DNA of 64,000 nucleotides from Helichrysum umbraculigerum (lineage: Eukaryota > Streptophyta > Magnoliopsida > Asterales > Asteraceae), in contig CATIUR010000003.1 of the NCBI GenBank assembly GCA_949592205.1, positions 75,916,501 through 75,980,500 of the forward strand, written 5' to 3'. A program made the position numbers and the translations under genes. Of this stretch, positions 10,106-21,155 are shown in pieces. A model generated the notes under the pieces. That model was given only the letters and a program-made list of their open reading frames with translations. It did not search any database and had not been told where the DNA came from. Every line of letters begins with the position of its first letter. Positions within the stretch are counted from its first letter, which is position 1.

Positions 10106-11289
10106 GAACTTTGAAAACTCAGATTTTCACTAAGTGTCGAATTTATACAACTTCAAATACTTATGTCATACGACTTAACAAACGTCATAGAACATACTTT
10201 CTATTACAGTTACACTAAATTGCGTTATAAATGATAAACTTTTAATATAACGAATCACCAACGGGCCGTATATCTTTTGATGCAAACGCGAACAAACCAA
10301 CGTTTAAACACAACGGGTTGTATGAACAACTAGCCTAGATGGTCTTGCGAGACATCTACTTACTTAACCTTACGTGTTTAGGCATTTGAAGGTTACGGGT
10401 TCGGAGAACCTACGGTTGATACTACTTACTCGTTTATTGACATAAACGTACTTGCAAAGACTCAGGTGAGTCTTACAGCCCCACTTTTACTGTTTTATAC
10501 TTTGGGGTGAGATACTTAGCAACTGTTTTACGTATGAACACAATGTACTGAACTGAAAACATTACTGATTACAAACAAACGCATAAGTTACTTTTATCCA
10601 CTGAAAGCCTCCTAATCGTAAGTTGTTAGTTATGGACTTAAGCGCGATTACTAGTAGATGGATCCATCTGGGACTGACAATCCCTGTCTGGGGTGGTAGC
10701 GCCACCACGTACTGATTTACACGTAGAAACAGACATATTAGTATTTGTTACATATGAGTGTGCGGATAGCACTCACGGGGGTACGTGATTTATTTCACAC
10801 TACACTGTTAAGCTTCAACTTATGAGCTCATGGCACTGTACTGATAAACTGATTTACTTACTTTGCTTGAAAGCAATACGGGTACATACTTGTGGTTCAT
10901 AACACTTACTTATTACTAAACCTGTGAGATTCACCAACCTTTTTGGTTGACACTTTTTAGCTTTGTATCTCAGGTACACATACGGAGTAGAATCACTCCA
11001 GGATGACTAGCTAGAGTCGCATGATTTCCAAACTGCATTTAACGGAGATTCTTTGGCATTATCTTTTGTAACTACGATTATGTAATAGAATCTCCCGCTA
11101 TACGCGTGGACTCTAGGGAACTACTTTTTGTATACGAAAACCTACGGTTTTCAAACGATTATTATTTATGAAACCTTTTCTAAACGTCTCATTTAGAGGT
11201 CGTTTACTATTAATCTTGTGCTTTGTATATTGATTAGTAACACCCAATATATGCTTCCGCAACTCGTTAAACTTGGGGGTGTTACAGAT

Positions 11290-11302
11290 TGGTATCAGAG
11301 CC
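11290..11302 (+). other. T7 primer binding site (initiator Met-tRNA)
   Basis: TGGTATCAGAGCC, three bases after the 5' LTR, complementary to the 3' end of plant initiator methionine tRNA. The same site occurs in T2, T9 and T11. Confidence 0.9.
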
Positions 11303-11406
11303 TAAGGTTATAGTGAACTAGGTTGCATTTAGTGGGCCTAGACTATGACCGTTAGGCAGTATTCTCTTATTAGACATGACTAGTTCAGGAATTACAGCAT
11401 ACAACT

Positions 11407-11443
11407 TTAATTTAACATAGCCTGATCAACTATGTATAATTAA
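11407..11443 (+). promoter_or_regulatory. Conserved leader stem-loop with TGATCA loop (T7)
   Basis: Arms 11407-11420 (TTAATTTAACATAG) and 11430-11443 pair over 14 positions with two mismatches. The nine-base loop CCTGATCAA contains the self-complementary TGATCA. Same structure in T2 (1154-1189), T6 (26519-26555), T9 (36140-36176) and T11 (49016-49052), about 110 bases after the PBS. The geometry resembles a retroviral dimer-initiation kissing loop; that function is inference. Confidence 0.65.
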
Positions 11444-11606
11444 GGAAAGATGATGTAAGATCTGAAATAATTATGTTGAACAGGGATACGATAGTTGACT
11501 CTGACTACGAGAGAACCGGACCATTACTTGATACGTGCTAGACACTAGGCTGGATATGATATATGTATATATGTTAGCCTCATCTTACTGACGCTTTGTC
11601 TCAGAA

Positions 11607-12092
11607 ATGGCAAACATCCCATCCAATTCATCTCGTTCTCAATCCGGGTCGCAGAACCCAAGGGTAGCAAGGAGGAACGCTAGGTTGCCTCGAGCTGGCC
11701 CGTACTCCACTCACTCTACCTTGCCGGCCTTAGCCGCTAGGGTGAACCAACACGAGCAACGACTTCGCACCATGGATGTCGTGTTGCAGGAAACAAACGA
11801 AAACTGGAGACTTACATCCCTCGAACGCATAGAAGAAGTCTCCGACGACCTAGAAACCACAAACAACAACATGGATGTCCTTCGCAACCAAATTATAGAA
11901 ATAAGGGTGGAAAATGCCCTTCTGCAACAAAGGATGGATGAATGTGTGCAGCGCTCACTTGAGGCAGAAGAGTATGCGCGCGGACTAACACAACGACTAG
12001 CAATAGCCGAAGACAACGCCCGACAAGCTGGCAGGCTTGCAAACACTGTGGACCGTCTTGTCACGATGATGGAACAAATTAATCTACGTTAA
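11607..12092 (+). CDS. ORF0 of T7: coiled-coil protein upstream of gag
   Basis: 161 codons, start ATG 11607, stop TAA. I do not know a named family for it. Residues 1-45 are Ser/Arg-rich and basic (SSRSQSGSQNPRVARRNARL); from about 45 to the end it is almost continuous amphipathic helix with heptad-like Leu/Ile/Val spacing (LAARVNQHEQRLRTMDVVLQ, then further heptads). No signal peptide, membrane segment or zinc knuckle. Related frames occur at the same place in T9 (decayed) and T6 (frameshifted), so it is a family feature and not chance. It lies 286 bases before gag in the same transcript, so gag would need re-initiation, splicing or leaky scanning. A role in RNA or capsid assembly is a guess. 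Confidence 0.75.
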   Translation: MANIPSNSSRSQSGSQNPRVARRNARLPRAGPYSTHSTLPALAARVNQHEQRLRTMDVVLQETNENWRLTSLERIEEVSDDLETTNNNMDVLRNQIIEIRVENALLQQRMDECVQRSLEAEEYARGLTQRLAIAEDNARQAGRLANTVDRLVTMMEQINLR

Positions 12093-12377
12093 AACTAGTG
12101 TAGTCTTTATCCTGTAATCTAGTAACTATCTAAGCACTACTCTATGTTTCAGTCGGATGTAATAATTCCCGACACCTTTTGTAATACATCTGTAGGATGT
12201 AACCTTTGAACTCGTATCATCTATCAAGTATTTCTTGCTGTTTCAACTCATATTAATTGCCATAATCCTTTTTCATATTGATGTTATGTATTACCATCTT
12301 TATACATGTACATCTGAAATAAATGCAATTTCTCTTACAAAAATCTCATGTATCTTCATTTCTTTTATTGAAGAATC

Positions 12378-15300
12378 ATGCCGCCAAAGACACGACCATA
12401 CACCGATGCCCAGATTACCTCTCTTATAACTCAGGCTGTTGCTGAGGCCTTAGCTCGGAATACTCCACCAGGTTCCACAAGAAACAGCGATGCCGCTGAA
12501 ACCTCTGCTGCTAAACCTTGTTCATACAAGGATTTCCAAAACTGCAAACCCTTGAGCTTCAAGGGGACCGAAGGAGCCATCGGACTTATCAGATGGTTCG
12601 AAAAGATGGAATCCGTTTTCCGCATCAGCAAATGTGCGGAGGACGACAAAGTCAAATTCTCCACCTGCACCCTCGAAGATGGTGCCCTCTCGTGGTGGAA
12701 TTCCTATACCCAGTCTGTGGGTATTGATACCGCTTATCTACTCCCTTGGGAGGATCTAAAGAAAATGCTCACTGATGAGTATTGCCCGGCCGAACAACTA
12801 TGCAAGCTGGACGAAGAGTTCTGGAACTTGAAAGTGCAAGGAACTGATATCGTTGGATACACCACCCGATTCCAACAACTCACCGTCCTTCGCCCAACCA
12901 TGGCGGGTACTGAACCCGAAAAGATCAAGAAGTATATCCGCGGCCTCCCGGAACCTGTCCGGGGAAATGTCGCCTCATCAAAACAAACCACACTTCATGT
13001 TGCCATTCGGTTGGCCCATGAACTTCTAGCCATGAACGAGGACCCCGAACCACCCACTCCATCTTCCAACGGCAACAAAAGAAAGTGGTCTGACAATCAC
13101 AACAACCACCAAAACAAGAAACCTGAAACCATTAAAGCCTACATCTCCAGTTCTGATGACAAGGGGGCGTACAAGGGAACCAAGCCCTATTGCCCAAAGT
13201 GCCAACGACACCACCATGGTTCGTGTCCCTGCAGCAAGTGTAAAAGATTTGGACACTTGGCTAGGGACTGTAGATCAAACACCACTGACATCAACACCTC
13301 GGCACCAAAGACTTGTTATGGGTGCAACGGTACGGGGCATTTCAAGAAAGACTGCCCGAAGCTGAACAACAACAACAACAAGAACAACAACAATGCTCGA
13401 GGAAGAGCTTTTGTACTGAAATCTGGGGAAGCCCGTCAAGACCCGAATGTGGTCACGGGTACGTTTCTTCTCAACAACTTGACTGCATCTGTTTTATTTG
13501 ATACTGGTGCTGATAAGAGCTTTATTTCCGACGAATTTTACCCACTACTTGACACTACACCTATTGCCTTAGATTCTAAGTACACAATAGAATTGGCAAA
13601 CGGAAAACTTATTGAGGCCGACAGTGTGGTACCTAATTGCACTCTGAACTTAGCTAACGAGCTCTTTTCCATTGACTTGATACCTGTCGAAATCGGCAGC
13701 TTTGACATCATCGTCGGTATGGATTGGTTGTCCAAGTACCGAGCCGAAATCGTTTGTTTTGAGAAAATCGTACGCATTCCTCTCGTCACCGGTGGAACTT
13801 TGAGCATACAAGGGGAGACCGGTGGGACGAGAATAAACATCATTTCTTGCATGAAAACCCGAAAATACTTGAGAAAAGGGTACCAGGCAATCCTCGCACA
13901 CGTTATGGAGAAAAAGTCGGTGGAGAAGCGACTTGAGGATGTGCCTATTGTTCGAGACTTCCCGGAAGTCTTTCCTGAAGACTTGCCTGGTCTACCGCCA
14001 ACTAGACAAGTCGAATTCTCTATTGATCTTGTGCCCGGCGCAGCACCCGTGGCACGAGCCCCTTACCGACTAGCCCCATCCGAACTTCAGGAGTTGTCTA
14101 CTCAATTACAGGAACTCCTGGACAAGGGATTCATTCGACCAAGTTCCTCACCTTCGGGAGCTCCGGTCCTGTTTGTGAAAAAGAAAGACGGTTCTTTCCG
14201 CATGTGCATCGACTACCGTGAACTCAACAAATTAACTGTCAAGAACCGTTACCCACTTCCTCGCATTGATGACCTGTTTGACCAACTCCAGGGATCGAGT
14301 TTTTATTCAAAAATCGATCTACGGTCAGGTTATCATCAACTCCGAGTTCGTGACGATGACATTCCAAAAACAGCTTTCCGAACTCGCTACGGGCATTATG
14401 AATTCCAAGTGATGCCATTCGGCTTAACCAACGCACCGGCAGTATTCATGGATCTTATGAATCGGGTGTGCAAACCTTACCTTGACAAGTTTGTTATCGT
14501 CTTTATCGATGACATCTTGATTTACTCACGCACTGAACAAGAACACGCGCAACACCTGAAAACCATCCTAGAGCTGCTCAAACACGAAGAGTTATACGCC
14601 AAATTCTCTAAGTGTGAGTTCTGGATGCAAACCGTTCAATTCCTTGGACACGTCATTGACAATCAAGGGATTCATGTCGATCCTTCAAAAATCGAGGCTA
14701 TCAAATGTTGGCAAGCACCTACAACCCCGACCGAGGTACGCCAATTCTTAGGACTCGCCGGATACTACAGGCGGTTCATTGAGAATTTTTCGAAAATAGC
14801 CCTACCTCTCACTGCACTGACTCAAAAAGAAAAGAAGTTCGATTGGACTGACAAACAGGAGTCGGCTTTTCAACTGCTAAAACAAAAACTCTGCAGTGCA
14901 CCTATCTTATCTTTACCCGAAGGCAACGATGACTTCGTGGTATACTGTGATGCTTCACACCTAGGTCTTGGTTGCGTGCTGATGCAACGAGACAAGGTCA
15001 TCGCTTACGCCTCTCGACAACTCAAGGTCCACGAAAAGAATTACACAACTCATGACCTAGAGTTGGGGGCTGTTGTATTCGCTCTAAAAATCTGGAGACA
15101 CTACTTATACGGTACCAAGTGTACAATCTTTACTGACCATAAAAGTCTCCAACATATCTTCGATCAAAAGGATCTCAACATGAGGCAACGTCGATGGGTC
15201 GAGTTGCTCACTGATTACGATTGCGAAATTCGCTATCATCCGGGCAAGGCGAATGTTGTCGCCGATGCCTTAAGCCGAAAAGAACGAGTGAAACCACTTC

Positions 15301-16790
15301 GAGTTCGAGCTCTCGGTATGACCATTCACAACGACCTCATCAATCAAACTCTCACTGCGCAACTCGAAGCACTCAAACCAGAAAACTTGATAAACGAGGC
15401 CTTACGGGGCATGGACAAACAATTTGAAACCAAACCTAACGGGGCCAAATACTTCTCGAATCGAATCTGGTTACCAAGTTTTGGGAACCTGCGAGACTTG
15501 GTGATGGATGAAGCTCACAAGTCTAAATACTCTATACACCCCGGTGCCGACAAAATGTATCACGGCATCAAGGAAATGTACTGGTGGCCCAACATGAAAT
15601 CTGACATTGCAACCTATGTTAGCAAGTGTCTTACTTGTTCTAAAGTTAAAGCTGAACACCAGAAACCTTCCGGTTTGCTACAACAACCCGAAATACCACA
15701 ATGGAAATGGGAGCAGATCACCATGGATTTCATTACTAAGCTCCCGAAAACTTCTAGCGGTTGCGATACCATTTGGGTGATCGTCGACCGACTCACTAAA
15801 TCTGCTCATTTCCTAGCCATCAAGGAAACTGATAAGATGGAACGTTTGACACGGATCTACCTGAAAGAGATCGTGTCAAGACACGGCGTGCCCATCTCAA
15901 TCATCTCCGACCGAGACGCTCGGTTTACTTCTCGCTTCTGGCAATCACTGCAGAAATCTCTTGGTACTCGTCTGGATATGAGTACGGCTTACCATCCTCA
16001 AACCGACGGCCAGAGCGAACGAACCATACAAACACTGGAAGACATGCTACGAGCCTGCGTAGTTGACTTCGGTAAAAACTGGGAAAATCACTTACCATTG
16101 TGCGAGTTCTCGTACAACAACAGTTATCACACCAGCATAAAGGCTGCACCCTTCGAGGCACTGTACGGTCGTAAGTGCCGGTCACCTGTCTGTTGGACTG
16201 AGGTGGGGGATACACAACTCACCGGTCCAGAAATCATACATGAAACAACTGAAAAGATCGTCGGCATACAAAACCGACTAAAAGCCGCGCGTGATCGTCA
16301 GAAAAGCTATGCTGACGTGAGACGCAAACACCTTGAGTTCCAAGTAGGGGAAAAGGTACTTCTCAAAGTGGCACCGTGGAAAGGTGTCATTCGATTCGGA
16401 AAACGAGGCAAACTAAACCCTAGATACATCGGACCATTCGAAATCCTTGAAAAGATTGGTCCAGTGGCATACCGCCTGCAACTCCCTGCTGAACTTAGCA
16501 GCGTTCACAACACATTCCACATTTCTAATCTGAAGAAATGTCTGTCTGACGAGACACTGATTATACCGCTCGACGAAATTCAGATCGATGATAAACTTCA
16601 TTTTGTCGAAGAACCTATGGAAATCCTGGACCGCGAGGTCAAACAACTAAAACAGAGTCGTATTCCCATCGTAAAAGTCAGGTGGAATTCTAGACGTGGT
16701 CCTGAATTCACCTGGGAACGGGAGGACCAAATGCGACAGAAATACCCACATCTCTTCCCAGACAACGCGCCGACCGTGCAATCGAGCTAA
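12378..16790 (+). CDS. Gag-Pol polyprotein of T7, intact, 1,470 aa
   Basis: One open frame with Gag, protease, reverse transcriptase, RNase H, integrase and chromodomain in gypsy order. Capsid (retrotransposon gag domain) about residues 60-215; CCHC knuckles at 285-298 and 313-326; protease DTGA at 375-378; RT core 590-770 with FIDD at 709-712; RNase H acidic residues near 858, 896, 920 and 963; integrase zinc site H1047, H1054, C1084, C1087 and DDE triad D1117, D1178, E1214; chromodomain about 1411-1460 ending in the EFTWEREDQM motif. All key residues are present. The ATG at 12378 follows an A-rich stretch and is conserved with T9. Gag and Pol are in the same frame with no stop between them. 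The stop codon overlaps a conserved inverted repeat. Confidence 0.95.
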   Translation: MPPKTRPYTDAQITSLITQAVAEALARNTPPGSTRNSDAAETSAAKPCSYKDFQNCKPLSFKGTEGAIGLIRWFEKMESVFRISKCAEDDKVKFSTCTLEDGALSWWNSYTQSVGIDTAYLLPWEDLKKMLTDEYCPAEQLCKLDEEFWNLKVQGTDIVGYTTRFQQLTVLRPTMAGTEPEKIKKYIRGLPEPVRGNVASSKQTTLHVAIRLAHELLAMNEDPEPPTPSSNGNKRKWSDNHNNHQNKKPETIKAYISSSDDKGAYKGTKPYCPKCQRHHHGSCPCSKCKRFGHLARDCRSNTTDINTSAPKTCYGCNGTGHFKKDCPKLNNNNNKNNNNARGRAFVLKSGEARQDPNVVTGTFLLNNLTASVLFDTGADKSFISDEFYPLLDTTPIALDSKYTIELANGKLIEADSVVPNCTLNLANELFSIDLIPVEIGSFDIIVGMDWLSKYRAEIVCFEKIVRIPLVTGGTLSIQGETGGTRINIISCMKTRKYLRKGYQAILAHVMEKKSVEKRLEDVPIVRDFPEVFPEDLPGLPPTRQVEFSIDLVPGAAPVARAPYRLAPSELQELSTQLQELLDKGFIRPSSSPSGAPVLFVKKKDGSFRMCIDYRELNKLTVKNRYPLPRIDDLFDQLQGSSFYSKIDLRSGYHQLRVRDDDIPKTAFRTRYGHYEFQVMPFGLTNAPAVFMDLMNRVCKPYLDKFVIVFIDDILIYSRTEQEHAQHLKTILELLKHEELYAKFSKCEFWMQTVQFLGHVIDNQGIHVDPSKIEAIKCWQAPTTPTEVRQFLGLAGYYRRFIENFSKIALPLTALTQKEKKFDWTDKQESAFQLLKQKLCSAPILSLPEGNDDFVVYCDASHLGLGCVLMQRDKVIAYASRQLKVHEKNYTTHDLELGAVVFALKIWRHYLYGTKCTIFTDHKSLQHIFDQKDLNMRQRRWVELLTDYDCEIRYHPGKANVVADALSRKERVKPLRVRALGMTIHNDLINQTLTAQLEALKPENLINEALRGMDKQFETKPNGAKYFSNRIWLPSFGNLRDLVMDEAHKSKYSIHPGADKMYHGIKEMYWWPNMKSDIATYVSKCLTCSKVKAEHQKPSGLLQQPEIPQWKWEQITMDFITKLPKTSSGCDTIWVIVDRLTKSAHFLAIKETDKMERLTRIYLKEIVSRHGVPISIISDRDARFTSRFWQSLQKSLGTRLDMSTAYHPQTDGQSERTIQTLEDMLRACVVDFGKNWENHLPLCEFSYNNSYHTSIKAAPFEALYGRKCRSPVCWTEVGDTQLTGPEIIHETTEKIVGIQNRLKAARDRQKSYADVRRKHLEFQVGEKVLLKVAPWKGVIRFGKRGKLNPRYIGPFEILEKIGPVAYRLQLPAELSSVHNTFHISNLKKCLSDETLIIPLDEIQIDDKLHFVEEPMEILDREVKQLKQSRIPIVKVRWNSRRGPEFTWEREDQMRQKYPHLFPDNAPTVQSS

Positions 16791-16823
16791 TTTCGGGACG
16801 AAATTCTCTTAACAAGGGGAGAA
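16789..16823 (+). other. T7 stop-codon inverted repeat and polypurine tract
   Basis: AATTTCGGGACGAAATT (16789-16805), a perfect inverted repeat with 7-base arms, overlaps the gag-pol stop. It is followed by the polypurine tract AAGGGGAGAA at 16814-16823 that primes plus-strand DNA, abutting the 3' LTR. The same pair occurs in T6, T9 and T11. Confidence 0.85.
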
Positions 16824-19106
16824 TGTAACAACCGCCAAATTAGGGCTAGTATTAGCGTCTAATTCTTTGTTAATACGTGTAATTAGTTCTGTATTAGGCT
16901 AATTCATGTATCGGATTATATGTTGGTTAATATATATATAACTTTGCGATTTGATTAAATCGTACGCAACTTAAATAGAATGAAATTCTATTCGGTTAAT
17001 ACGGACGTTGGTGAACAAGTGTTTATAAACTAAAATAACGCAACTATGACCGAAATGCTATTTTATAACATTTAGTAACTGCCTCGTATTACACAATTAA
17101 AACTTATACGATTTAATAACAAAAGTAACTAAATTTAATTTAAACTATTAAAGATTTAAGGAAATAATTTAAGTAACTTATTTAACAAGATTTGAGATTT
17201 TATAAATATAATTAAACGTGTAAAAATAAATAATTTAACGTAAAACGACGGAGAAAACGAACGCCGCACGGAGCGCGGAACGGGGACTGGGTGAGGTGAG
17301 GCTTTCACCAACACCCCACCTCCCACTCACTTTTCTCATTCTTTATCTTTTCTTTCTCTTTCTTCCCTTCTTTTTCTCTCAAACCTCCATCCACCACCAT
17401 CATCAACATCCACAAAATAACACCATCAAACGACGCCGGATCATACCACATCTTTGGAGAAAAACGTTCATCTCTTCACGATCTACAACTTCATCTTTTC
17501 GGATTTTCAATCCGACACTTTGTAAGTTTCCGACAAATCCCGAAATCTCTCGTTTTTGATCATTTTTACAAGTTTATGGCTTAAATAGGCTTAATATGTT
17601 CATATAAGGGTTGGGTAAAAGATTTGGACCGAACGGAAACCGGAAAACTCGTTTTCGGCACATTTTCCGGCCAACAGACCGCTACGTCGCTTTTGGACCC
17701 AGATTCATGCGACGTCGGCCTCTACGTCGCACAACCCTTTGTGACGTCGCATTGTGCGACGTCCGTCACTACGTCGCATTAAGTTGCGACGTCGCGCCCA
17801 GCGACGCCAGCCCCTACGTCGCATTGATTTGCGAAGGTCGCATCATGCGACGTACATGCCTACGTCGCACCCTACGTCGCACCTTACGTCGCATGCCTAC
17901 GTCGCATGCTACGTCGCGCAAAACGGAACTTTGAAAACTCAGATTTTCACTAAGTGTCGAATTTATACAACTTCAAATACTTATGTCATACGACTTAACA
18001 AACGTCATAGAACATACTTTCTATTACAGTTACACTAAATTGCGTTATAAATGATAAACTTTTAATATAACGAATCACCAACGGGCCGTATATCTTTTGA
18101 TGCAAACGCGAACAAACCAACGTTTAAACACAACGGGTTGTATGAACAACTAGCCTAGATGGTCTTGCGAGACATCTACTTACTTAACCTTACGTGTTTA
18201 GGCATTTGAAGGTTACGGGTTCGGAGAACCTACGGTTGATACTACTTACTCGTTTATTGACATAAACGTACTTGCAAAGACTCAGGTGAGTCTTACAGCC
18301 CCACTTTTACTGTTTTATACTTTGGGGTGAGATACTTAGCAACTGTTTTACGTATGAACACAATGTACTGAACTGAAAACATTACTGATTACAAACAAAC
18401 GCATGAGTTACTTTTATCCACTGAAAGCCTCCTAATCGTAAGTTGTTAGTTATGGACTTAAGCGCGATTACTAGTAGATGGATCCATCTGGGACTGACAA
18501 TCCCTGTCTGGGGTGGTAGCGCCACCACGTACTGATTTACACGTAGAAACAGACATATTAGTATTTGTTACATATGAGTGTGCGGATAGCACTCACGGGG
18601 GTACGTGATTTATTTCACACTACACTGTTAAGCTTCAACTTATGAGCTCATGGCACTGTACTGATAAACTGATTTACTTACTTTGCTTGAAAGCAATACG
18701 GGTACATACTTGTGGTTCATAACACTTACTTATTACTAAACCTGTGAGATTCACCAACCTTTTTGGTTGACACTTTTTAGCTTTGTATCTCAGGTACACA
18801 TACGGAGTAGAATCACTCCAGGATGACTAGCTAGAGTCGCATGATTTCCAAACTGCATTTAACGGAGATTCTTTGGCATTATCTTTTGTAACTACGATTA
18901 TGTAATAGAATCTCCCGCTATACGCGTGGACTCTAGGGAACTACTTTTTGTATACGAAAACCTACGGTTTTCAAACGATTATTATTTATGAAACCTTTTC
19001 TAAACGTCTCATTTAGAGGTCGTTTACTATTAATCTTGTGCTTTGTATATTGATTAGTAACACCCAATATATGCTTCCGCAACTCGTTAAACTTGGGGGT
19101 GTTACA
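16824..19106 (+). mobile_element. T7 3' LTR
   Basis: Same length and order as the 5' LTR, with its palindromic array at 17682-17925. The differences seen are single-base substitutions. It ends at the target duplication TCAAG (19107-19111), after which the interrupted T6 LTR resumes. Confidence 0.95.
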
Positions 19107-19111
19107 TCAAG

Positions 19112-21120
19112 TATTTGCAATCCTGCAAATATAAAATATGTAAGTTATACCGTTGCCATGAGGCTCATAATCGAAGCTTAACCCGTAAGTGATAAGTTGC
19201 TCCCGTGACATGCTCGTAACTGAGCAAGCATAAGTAACGAATAATAGTCGCCCGTTTATACAGAACGGTTCGTGGTAGCGCTACTACCCCGGGCGGGGAG
19301 GGTCATTTCCCTAATGGATCCATTAACTAGTGTTCGCGCTTAAGTCCATAACTAACGATATATGATGGAGAGACTTCAGTGAAAAGTAAGTAACTCATGC
19401 AATCCCGTATAGTAAAATGTATAGTTCGTACTTGTGTTCAAGAAAAGTAAGCAATGTATCTCACCCCGTATGTAAAACAGTAAAAGTGGGGCTGTAAGAC
19501 TCACCTGAGTCGTGGAGCGTTAAACCGATAAACGAATGATGCTTAATCAAGCAATGAGATGTCCGTAGACTGATAACCTGAGGGTGTCCACGACACGCGA
19601 TGGTTATTAATATGAGTAGGTAGTTGCAAAGACTACTTTTGTAGTTGTTCGTTCAACTATGATGTCCAAATTACTACAATTCGGTTGTTTGATTAACTTG
19701 TGTTTTGAAAATGTGTACGGCCCGTTGGTGATTGTTTGTAACAAAAATCCCGATATTATCATTATGTTTTAAAGTGTTATACTTAAAAGTGTATCCCAAA
19801 GTGTTTTAGAAGTCGTATCGTATAAGTGTTTGAGGTTGTACAAGTTTGACACTTGGTGTAAAAATATTTTGACAACTCTCTGTTTTTGGCGACACTTGGC
19901 TAGCGTCGCTATAGGCGACACTAGTTAGCCGACACTTGGTGAGTGTCGCTACAGGCGGCACTGGTTAGGCGACACTTGGTGAGTGTCGCTAGAATCCGAT
20001 TTTCAATAATTTGGCGACACTTGATTAGTGTCGCTATAGGCGACACTCACAAATTTTTGGCGTCACTAAGGGAGTGTCGCTAAGATGAATCTGGTTAAGT
20101 AATTCAGCGACACTTAAGTAGTGTCGCCCATAGCGACACTTAGCTAGTGTCGCTAGTACTGTTTTTGGCACAATAGCGACACTTCCAACTGTTCGCCGGA
20201 TTTTGGGCCGAAAACGAGTTTTCCGGCCACCGTTCGGTCTAATACTTTTACCCAACCCATATTTGGACATTTTGAACATAAACAAACAACTTTCATGTAA
20301 AAATAAATGAAATTGGAGAGTTTCGGGTTTTTGTCGAAAACTTACGCGGTGTCGAAATGGAATTCCGAAAAGATGAAGTTGTAGATCGTTGCGTGGTGAA
20401 TCTTTTTCCCAAAAGAGCTTTGCGATTTGACGGCGTTTAGTTGTGTTATTTTGATAATTTGTGGTGGTGGTGGTGTTAGTGAATTAGGGAGAAAATGAAA
20501 GAAAGAGAGAGAAAGGGAATGGGGAAATGAGTAAAAAAAAATGAGAATGGTGGGGATGTAGAGGGCGGGGGGCGGTTTTTGTGGGGTCCACGAAGGTGGA
20601 CTTCACCAATTTTTCGTTCCCTGTATTCGCACTCCGTGCGGTGTTCTTTTTCTCGACCGTTTAAACGTTTAAATAATTATTTAAAACCTTTAATTACACG
20701 TTTTAAAAGTAAATAATTGCTCAATAATTATGTGGAAGTATTTTATCAAAATACTTAATACTTGGGTTATAAATCATAACTTTAATTTATTTTTGTTTTG
20801 TTTGCGTGTTTACATTTTTAATCGTGTACATTTTATTTGTACGATACGAGTTGCATTGGAATATTATAAAAATAATATTTTGGAGATAATAGTGTTATTA
20901 AATAATTTTATATTATTTAATAAAATCGTTCACCAACGCCCGTATTTACTTGAACCGAATTACATTCGATTTAAATTGCGTACGATTTAATCAAATCGCA
21001 TAATCGTATATATTCATCAATATATATTTTGATATATTAATTAGCCTAACACAGAACTAATTACATGTATTGACAATTGATTAGGCCATAATTAATAGTC
21101 CTAATTTGGCGGGTGTTACA
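19112..21120 (-). mobile_element. T6 3' LTR, proximal part
   Basis: Minus-strand LTR from TGTAACACCCGCC at 21120 towards the T7 insertion. With 8577-9003 it totals about 2,436 bp. Recognisable blocks: a CT-rich leader (20440-20520), the conserved CACCAACGGGCCGTA block (about 19718-19732), CCCCACTTTTACTGTTTTAC (19470-19490) and the CCACC hairpin block near 19270-19295. Intact in outline. Confidence 0.9.
19886..20190 (-). repeat. Palindromic array, GCGACACT type, in T6 LTR
   Basis: At least five complete hairpin units GCGACACT-(5 bases)-AGTGTCGC, with loops such as TGGTG, TGATT, TAAGT and TAGCT, plus half units. The stem is kept while loop bases vary. Same LTR position as the arrays of T2, T7 and T9. 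Confidence 0.9.
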
Positions 21121-21155
21121 TTCTCCCCCTGTTAGAAGAATTTCGTCCCGAAATT
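21121..21155 (-). other. T6 polypurine tract and stop-codon inverted repeat
   Basis: On the minus strand AATTTCGGGACGAAATT (21155-21139) then CAGGGGGAGAA reaching the LTR at 21120. Identical arrangement to T7 and T9. Confidence 0.85.

Larger units (their letters stand above)
9004..11286 (+). mobile_element. T7 5' LTR
   Basis: Starts TGTAACAACC and ends GGGGGTGTTACA, directly before the primer binding site. In order it contains an AT-rich U3, a TATA-like box at 9381, a CT-rich leader (9480-9570), the palindromic array, the CACCAACGGGCCGTA block (10256-10271), the block CCCCACTTTTACTGTTTTAT (10481-10500), and a hairpin GGGGTGGTAGCGCCACCAC near 10690-10708. The 87- and 107-codon open frames inside are repeated in the other LTR only because the LTRs are identical. 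Confidence 0.95.
9004..19106 (+). mobile_element. T7: complete young Tekay-type chromovirus, 10,103 bp
   Basis: Two equal-length LTRs (9004-11286 and 16824-19106, 2,283 bp each), PBS, leader hairpin, ORF0, an uninterrupted gag-pol ORF, polypurine tract, and a 5-bp target duplication TCAAG on both sides. By eye I found about five substitutions between the LTRs (positions 9055, 9525, two near 10097-10103, and 10582, each +7820 in the other copy), roughly 0.2%. The C-terminal chromodomain and TGTAACA termini place it in the Tekay/Del group of chromoviruses. It is the only element here with all parts intact. Confidence 0.95.

Noticed and set aside
9476..10218. Open frames of 87, 107 and 94 codons in the T7 5' LTR, repeated in the 3' LTR
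   Set aside because: Products of the CT-rich leader and the ACGTCGC array; Arg-rich low-complexity proteins with no conservation in the other LTR families.
12378..16790. Integrated plant pararetrovirus
   Set aside because: Integrase, chromodomain, LTRs and target duplications are present and no movement protein is seen; this is an LTR retrotransposon.
20730..20990. 86-codon plus-strand frame in the T6 LTR
   Set aside because: AT-rich chance frame in U3 sequence, absent from other LTRs.
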